Assembly (NCBI GenBank): GCA_015680685.1
Contig: MNCI01037652.1
Span: forward strand, 211,614 to 275,613
Length of the DNA: 64,000 nt
Source: Gnetum montanum
Lineage: Eukaryota; Streptophyta; Gnetopsida; Gnetales; Gnetaceae
Direction: 5' to 3'
A program made the position numbers and the translations under genes. Positions within the stretch are counted from its first letter, which is position 1. The number at the start of each line of letters is the position of its first letter. The notes beneath the pieces are model-generated. The model made no database searches. It was not told the DNA's origin and saw only the letters and a program-made list of their open reading frames with translations. Below, in pieces: positions 57,341 through 64,000 of the stretch.

Positions 57341-57989
57341 ATTAAATTCCAAGTTTGTAAAAAGCTAAGCACCCAAGCAATTACCTTACCCACAAAACAA
57401 CTATAAGCAACAATTTCACTATCCAAGTAGAGCACCTCCTCAACCTTAGGAGTAGTATCAATAGTGATAACATTCATATTCATGGCGGATGCCACCACCA
57501 TAGTAGTAGTATCCCCACTAATATCTAGACTCTTGTGGATATTACGTCCAATAGCTTGTGTCCCCTTGTGACTCCTCTAGCCATTCTTCCTTCCTTCACC
57601 ATCACTACCCTCCTAAATACTAAAGAGGATCTTATCTAAGGGGGATTTTCCTTTTCCCTTCCATCCTCCATAATATCCATCAACTCCTACACCACAATGA
57701 ACTACATCCTTGCCACTTGCTCCATCCATGTGGGGTGAAATTCTACCATATCCATAGTAAAGAAATGTCATGAGGGTAGTAAATCTACAACTAGATATCC
57801 ATTCAAGTGATTCTAAACCAAAGCCTCATAAAAGGTCATTCTTTATAATCAACAACCCAACAAAAGCCTCACAAGAAAGTGTGGCTATGATCCCTATTGT
57901 CTCTACCTTTGATAGTATCATTCAGATACCTTGAAACCAAAAGACCTCCATCATCCATACCATTATGTTAACCCATATGGTTATAGATT

Positions 57990-58380
57990 TGATAAAGGTT
58001 GACCATCTTCTTAGGAAACAATCACATCCTAGGAGTCTTCTTATTTATTTATAAAATCATAAAGAATGAACAATGTATAGCTCTTTTGAAATCAAGTCCT
58101 GAGGTAAACTTAATCTCCCAAGAAATATATAAGACTTGGAATCTACCTCCTATGAAGAAGAGTAATATCAAACTTGAGCTAGCATATCAGTCCATCACAA
58201 TTCCTCTAGGGCTAGTGAAGGATTTTGTCACCACTATTTGTGTGTGGTCTTATCCTATTGATTTCCTTATGATCCATGTGGAAAATTATAAAGAGAACTT
58301 CCCTATCATCATGGGAAGGACATGGCTTAGTACTATAGATGCCAAAATGGGGATTTGAGAACTTTCCTTGGAAATCTTGA
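57990..58380 (+). pseudogene. Athila-C protease
   Basis: An open 119-codon piece (57999-58358). The active-site block reads ALLKSSPEVNLIS where Athila-B has ALLDSGSNVNLIS, so the catalytic Asp is replaced by Lys. It then continues SITIPLGLVKDFV and IIMGRTWLSTIDAKMGI. Confidence 0.87.
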
Positions 58381-58949
58381 AGAAAAATAAGTTTGGAAAG
58401 ATAGAGAAGAAAAGGAGTTTGTGCATCACATACAGTGACACAGGGTTCCATTACGTGTAGAATGTATGGACAGTAAAAGAGACATCAATCCAAGGATGCA
58501 ATCAATGTGCTAAAGTAGTAGTTTTACAGAAGTGCTCATATGTAGTAGCCATAAAGCAAAAAGGTACCTAGTGGTTGATAAAAAATTACCAAGATGAGTC
58601 CACAATGTGCATGGAATCATCAATGAGCCTCACCAACACCTATATAGAGAACATAGATGAAACAGAGCAACTCCATCACCAACTCTTCCATACACAAAGT
58701 GAATTAGATTAGAGGGAAATGAAGATTCCTAATCAATTTAAGCAAGAGCCCCTTGGACTAAAGGCTTTACTAGAAACTATGGAATATGAGTTTCTCAATA
58801 ATGATAAGCTAATAATCATTAATGTCAAACTTGCTCCATAGTAGAAATAGAAGCTATTAAAGATGATGAATAAATTACCAACAGCCTTTTCTTGATCATA
58901 TCATAAACTTACAAGAATAGATTGCGAATATGCCAACATCACATCTATA

Positions 58950-60200
58950 TAGACTTCTCCATCAAATCAAAAATAAAACTGCAAAGAAGATTGAATCCTA
59001 AACTAAAGCAAGTTATCAAGGAGGTATTTGAATAACTTCTCAAGATCAAGTTCATCTATCTAATTGTGGATAGTGAATGGGTTAGCTCACTTGTTATTGT
59101 ACCTAAGAAAAGAGAAAAATGGAGAGTCTACATAGACTTTTGATTGTTAAATATGGCAACTTTCAAGGATCATTTTTTGTTTCCATTTGTTGATCAAGTA
59201 TTAAATACCATAATATGGCATTGATATTATAGTTTCCTAGATGGTTATGGTGTATATAACCAAATCCAAATTACAACAAAGGACTAGAGCAAAACCACAT
59301 TTACAAGTCCTTGGGTAACTTTTGCATATAAAAAGATGCCCTTTGGCCTATGCAATGCCCCTATTACTTTCGAATTCTTTGTTCTCAACATCTTCCAATA
59401 GTAAATTAATAGTAGGGTAGAGGTTTTTATGGATGAGTTTTCTACCTACAATACCACTTTTGAGCAAGCATTGGACCCTTTAGAGCAAGTGCTTCAATTG
59501 GCATAAAATTTATCTAATGGTCTAGGAAGGCATTGTGTTGGGGCACAAAATTTTAATCAAAGAAATTAAGATGGACCTAGAAAAAGTATGGATCATCCAA
59601 GAAATCATTAGAAAACCTAAAATGGTGAAAGATGTACAAGCATTCTTTGGCCATACTAGTTATTATAGGTGATTCATTGAGAAATTCTTAAAAATTCCTA
59701 AGCCATTAATTGAGCTAACCAAAGAGGATGCATCTTTCATCTAGACCAAGGAATGCAAGAATTCATTCTAATAATCAAAGCAAAAGCTTGTAGAAACTCC
59801 AATTCTATAGGTTCTAGATTAGTCTAGGTCATTTCACATTATGACTAATGCATCCAATTATCCTTTGTGGGTTATGCTTACATAATTAAAAAACTAGAAG
59901 CATCCCTACTACATCCATTATGTAAGCCAAAGCATTGCAAGAGTAGAATTAAACTACACTATAATAGAAAAGGATCTCATAGCAATGGTGTATTCCTTAA
60001 AGAAATTAAGGCACTTTGTTCTTGGATATTAAATTTTTGTGTACATAGATCATAGTGCTATCTAGTTCCTCATGAACAAGCCAATGGTCAGTCCCTATGT
60101 CATATGGTGGCTACTAATTCTATAGGAGTTTGATCTCACCATGGTGGATAGAAAGGAAACTAAGAGTACGGTTGTTGATCACTTGTCTCAATTATGATGG
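58950..60200 (+). pseudogene. Athila-C reverse transcriptase and RNase H
   Basis: The RT active site reads VFMDEFSTY (59423-59449): the second catalytic Asp is changed to Glu (GAG). Upstream are FLDGYG and MPFGLCNAP. RNase H shows HYVSQSIARVELNYT and EKDLIAMVYSLKKLRHFVLG in broken frames. Many stops are present. Confidence 0.88.
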
Positions 60201-60469
60201 GGATAGGAAAGAGGATGAGGGACCTTTATTTGACTAATTTCTAGATGAGCTTCTCTTTGCTAAAACTGTTAAAATACAAAGTTCCAAGTATAGTGAATGG
60301 TATAAGAGCTTCCTATCCTATCTACCCATGCAAGGGATGCCTAAAAAAGGAAATAATAGGAAGAAACAACAATTTCTTTACCAAGCCAAATGTTATATGG
60401 AAATTCAAGGTAACCTTTATAAGGTATATGCTAATGGATTGATACAATGGTGTGTACCTAATGCTAACA

Positions 60470-61265
60470 AGCTATAAGTACTCTAGGATACTCATGAAGG
60501 CCCTTGTGGGGTCCATTATGCAAGGAGGAGAATGGTGGTAAAAATCCTCATAGCAAGATATTACTAGCCAACAATCTTTAGGGACATCCATTAGTTCTTT
60601 CATTCATGTGAAAATTACCACCATGATGGAAGAATGATTGTGTAGATGGAAGGATCCCAATAGTGGATTCAATCACTAGAGCTTTTCAATCTTTGGGCCA
60701 TTAATTTCATGGGACCCATCAAGACCATGTTCAACGAAAAGGCATACATCATTAGTGGTTTACTACTACAAAAAATGGGTTGAAGCTACTATTATCATTG
60801 ACTATTCATCCTCTATGACAACACAATTTATACAACAATAGGTGGTAAATAGTTTTGGTGTGCCACAAGCACATATTCTTGACAATGGGACTCATTTCAT
60901 AGGTGCTACTTTTTGGAAATTAATGCAATTCGTAGGGGTAGAACATAAATTAACAACTTCATACCAACCCTAAGTTAATGGTTAAGGTAATTTCACCAAT
61001 AGGAAAATAACCAAAATACTAACCCAAACAATTAGTAAATATACGAAAGACTGAAACACAAAACTTAATGATTCTCTATGGACATATCAATTTACTTGAA
61101 AACTTCCTATTGGCTATTCCTCTTATGAGTTATTCTATGAAAAATTCCCAAATCTCCCAATTCAAACAGAGCTTTGTACACTTGCAATGGATTCTGAACA
61201 TGATATTAACTTAAGCCTAGCACAAAAAGAACACTTAATCACATTGAATGTGCTAGATGAAAACT
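60470..61265 (+). pseudogene. Athila-C integrase
   Basis: The zinc domain retains DTHEGPCGVHYARR. The first catalytic Asp is changed to Asn (AINFMGP, about 60700). The second is kept (DNGTHF, 60881-60898). The Glu region reads GNFTNRKITKIL, so Glu is lost. Two of three catalytic residues are therefore gone. Confidence 0.86.
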
Positions 61266-63552
61266 GACAAATAGCCCTATTCATGAATGAAGTGCATAAG
61301 GAACACACCAAGCAACATCATGACTTGAGGATATGAAAAGTTAAATTTCAACCAAGAGATAACATCCTTTACTAGAATCTCATGCACATACCACAACACA
61401 CACAATTTTAGATGTAATGACAAGGATCCTATATTATTCACGCAACTTTTCCTTTTTGGGGCCATGATGATTTACTACCTTTATAGCCTAACAAGAGGCT
61501 CGTAGTTAACATTTAGCAAGTAAAACCTTTCCTTGAACCAAGGGTAACTAATAAGATGAATATCTTAAATGATGAACAAGAAAGTTCTATCTTTTGAATC
61601 TTCCCCTTTCAACTTATTGATGGGGGAGATGGCCACCCATGTTAATTTCTATGAAGGTTTTTCAATTTTTCAACTTTTTTTTTACATCATTCTTTATACA
61701 TTTTTTAATTTTTTTGAATATTTTGCATCTTATTTTATATATTTTACCTTTTTTTTCTTCCCTTACATGTTTTTTACTTGTTTATTCATCATGAATCTTG
61801 CACTCTTGCCATAGTTGCTACTACCATTGAAAGTTCATTACTACCATATTTAATATTTTAATTGATCATGGAATGACTAGATTTTTCCTTAGGATTATAT
61901 CATTGAAGAATGAAGCATTAATTTTCTAATGGCATCAGGTAGTGAGTCCAAATCATCCACTCATTTTACTCAATTCTATGGGGTTCTTCATCTTAGATGT
62001 ATGAAGTTCTTTCATAAGTGTAACTTAAAAAGAATCAATGATCTTGGTATTTAACAAACTTGGAATAAACCAAGTGGAATGGACAAGGATGTGGCTTCAA
62101 GGGAATTTATCACCTTCTATACCTAACTTCCTTCTTAAGTTCTAAGGGCATTCTTATTGGTCTGTCACCACTCCTATTCTCAACTATAATAGAAAACATG
62201 TCTTTGCATGGTGTGGTTCACATGAAGAAAAAAACAAAAACAAAACATGGAAATTTAAAGTACATCCTTTAGACATAATAATGGACTACAGGCACTAGTT
62301 ATGGGGTTGCATGGACATGTTATCCATGTGTAAAGGCACCACTCTAACTAAAGTCCTTCCTCTCTTCTTGCTTCTCTTTTCTTCTCTACTTGGGGTGATG
62401 ATTGTTCTTTGGGGCTGGTCATGAACTCTTGTTGCTTAAACAATCACAATATGGCAATGTGAAGTCACTAAATATGGATGAACTTGATTCCAATTAAGGA
62501 TGGGACAGTATCTGATCATCTTAATCACATGCTTAATAATGAATTGATGTGATTTGGATATGAGACTTCATTACCATTTTTCTCTCTCTCATTCCTTCAC
62601 TCTTAACATGAACCACCTCACTATCTCCTATCGTGGTCAATTACTATGCTTATTAATGTATGTCCTAGTCCTTTGATGATCTCTTATGTGGATTTGATTT
62701 TTAACTACCTATAGTCATTAATCATCCTAGATGCCTACGAACTCCTTGATATGAGGGCATGAAACAACATTCATGGCATTATCCTACCTTGAAGAGGACC
62801 CACTTGTCTACCCCTTGGTCTTGTTTTAGTTAAACTTTCTATCCCTTAGTCATATTTGCAATCGATCCTATCATTTTCCTTTTAAACATTTGATTTTACA
62901 TCATTTCAACATTCACATTTTATCAAAATCCAATTTCTTTTCCTTTTCCAACAAATTTAATACACTCTTCCACATTTTTCCATCCTTCTACTTTTTTCTA
63001 ACTTCCTTTGGGCTCTTGTCTCATCTTCAAACTCTTTCAACAACCTTTATTTTTTATTTGGAAAAAATCACTAAAACAATTGCATTGACACATCCTTGTC
63101 GATGCAACAAGAAATACATGACACTTAGCAATTTTTCCACCATTTTACTTCAAATGAGAAAGAAGTTTTTGCAATTTTCTATGTCCAAAGACCTTCCTAG
63201 AGCTCTAACTTCCAAACCACTCACTTGATTCATCTCATTCTTCAATCCCATAGCTATTGGAGGTAAGCTTGATTTCATGGAAGCCAAAAATATTTGCTTT
63301 ATGATAGAAATTTTTTTTTCTTTTTTGGAAATTTTCTAACTTCTCAAGGTTTACCCATTAAAATAATATTAAGAGACTTATCCTAAACAAGGTTAAACCT
63401 CACAAAAAAACTCTGGTGGGTGATTAATAAAATAATAAACCTCCCATGATTACAAACAAGCCTAAGTATAACCCAATCCAATGAGAAAGGTATCAAAAGA
63501 AGCTAAGAATTATAAACTAAAATGCTATGCATGGTTACATTTGTAATTGCAA
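61266..63552 (+). other. Athila-C spacer between integrase and the downstream ORF
   Basis: It has the same layout as in Athila-B: internal purine tract (61618-61633), hairpin region with A-rich loop (62209-62267; the right-arm pairing has decayed), and an inverted repeat upstream of the ORF, TTGCATTGACA (63080-63090) with TGTCGATGCAA (63097-63107), 10 of 11 paired. No TATA box is obvious after it. The homologous stretch continues to the ORF start. Confidence 0.7.
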
Positions 63553-64000
63553 ATGGCACCAACGAGGGAAGCACTAGTAGAAGGACCTTCCCAGCTAAAG
63601 GAAAAGCATCCAATAGGAAGAAGGGACCAACAACAACCACAATAATTGAAAGAATAAGAGGCCAAGAAAATGTATGCAATAGGATCTCTTCAAGAGGAGC
63701 CCAAAGTGGAATCTATCTAATAGATTTCCACTACAAAAATTGGCTAATCTAGGTAGGATGAAGCTCCTAGGCCAAGGCCTAATCTCAAAGTCATACTAAT
63801 AGAGGATTTCTTGAAATGAATCAACTCCAAGGAGTTTCAAAGTTTTATTTTTCAAGAATTAAGCTTTGGACCTTTCTTTGAACTAGCACTAGAGAAAGTC
63901 CACACTCAACTACAAGGGTCTCTAATGTGGTTCATTTTCTCCTCTAGTAGAGAATGGTACATGGGGAAGACTTACCTATCCTAGAATAATTGTCAAGGAG
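63553..64000 (+). pseudogene. Athila-C downstream ORF, 5' part
   Basis: The ATG at 63553 begins MAPTREALVEG. A later block, SSSREWYMGKTYLS (about 63940-63980), matches TSTREWYMEERF in Athila-B. Stops and frameshifts are present, and the sequence runs off the edge. Confidence 0.6.

Larger units (their letters stand above)
54310..64000 (+). mobile_element. Athila-C: Ty3/gypsy element running off the right edge
   Basis: It has a 5' LTR, Asp-type primer site, gag, protease, RT-RNase H, integrase, spacer and the start of the downstream ORF, in the same order and spacing as Athila-B. The 3' LTR lies beyond 64000, so the TSD (gtctt expected from 54305-54309) cannot be tested. Catalytic residues are lost in protease, RT and integrase. 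Confidence 0.92.

Overview
This window looks like intergenic DNA from a large, repeat-rich plant genome. I found no host gene, tRNA, rRNA or CRISPR array. Everything recognisable is LTR retrotransposon of the plant Ty1/copia and Ty3/gypsy types. The DNA is AT-rich and CpG-poor, and most in-frame stops are of the TGA or TAG kind expected from C-to-T decay of methylated cytosine, so nearly all elements are old. The species cannot be named from the sequence.

Layout. Positions 1-610 are the edge of an LTR (LTR-0, minus) that runs off the left side. Positions 611-3090 are unassigned. Positions 3096-45589 form one nested stack resolved from LTR pairs and target-site duplications (TSDs). The base is Copia-1 (plus, 3096-45589, TSD gtgtt/gtgct). 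Copia-2 (minus, 5472-29395, TSD atgac) sits in the Copia-1 integrase. Athila-A (minus, 6621-24287, TSD gtagg) sits beside the 3' LTR of Copia-2. Tat-E (plus, 14394-22697, TSD actat) sits in the Athila-A gag. A second insertion, Athila-B (plus, 30805-43445, TSD aagag/aagaa), interrupts the Copia-1 reverse transcriptase. The stack is therefore four levels deep on one side and two on the other.

To the right, 45595-54309 holds an LTR-like copy (G1, 46760-47308) and a non-coding LTR element H (48646-53989) whose 5' LTR contains a solo LTR (G2, 49325-49897). Athila-C (plus) starts at 54310 and runs off the right end.

Gene content. Each element carries decayed gag, protease (PR), reverse transcriptase (RT), RNase H (RH) and integrase (INT), in the order of its family. 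Copia-1 lacks most of gag, and Tat-E has only gag-protease. Athila-B and Athila-C also carry an extra ORF 2.4 kb downstream of integrase, which Athila-A lacks. No element looks able to move on its own.

Most interesting signals: (1) inverted repeats of differing sequence just upstream of the TATA box in every Athila-type LTR, the best being a 69-bp CpG-rich one at 458-526; (2) inverted repeats at the equivalent place upstream of the extra ORF in Athila-B and Athila-C, sharing half-sites with each element's own LTR; (3) a hairpin with an A-rich loop downstream of integrase, with compensating stem changes, present once in Athila-B and Athila-C and three times in tandem in Athila-A; (4) two single-N positions flanked by near-identical copies, which look like assembly errors.
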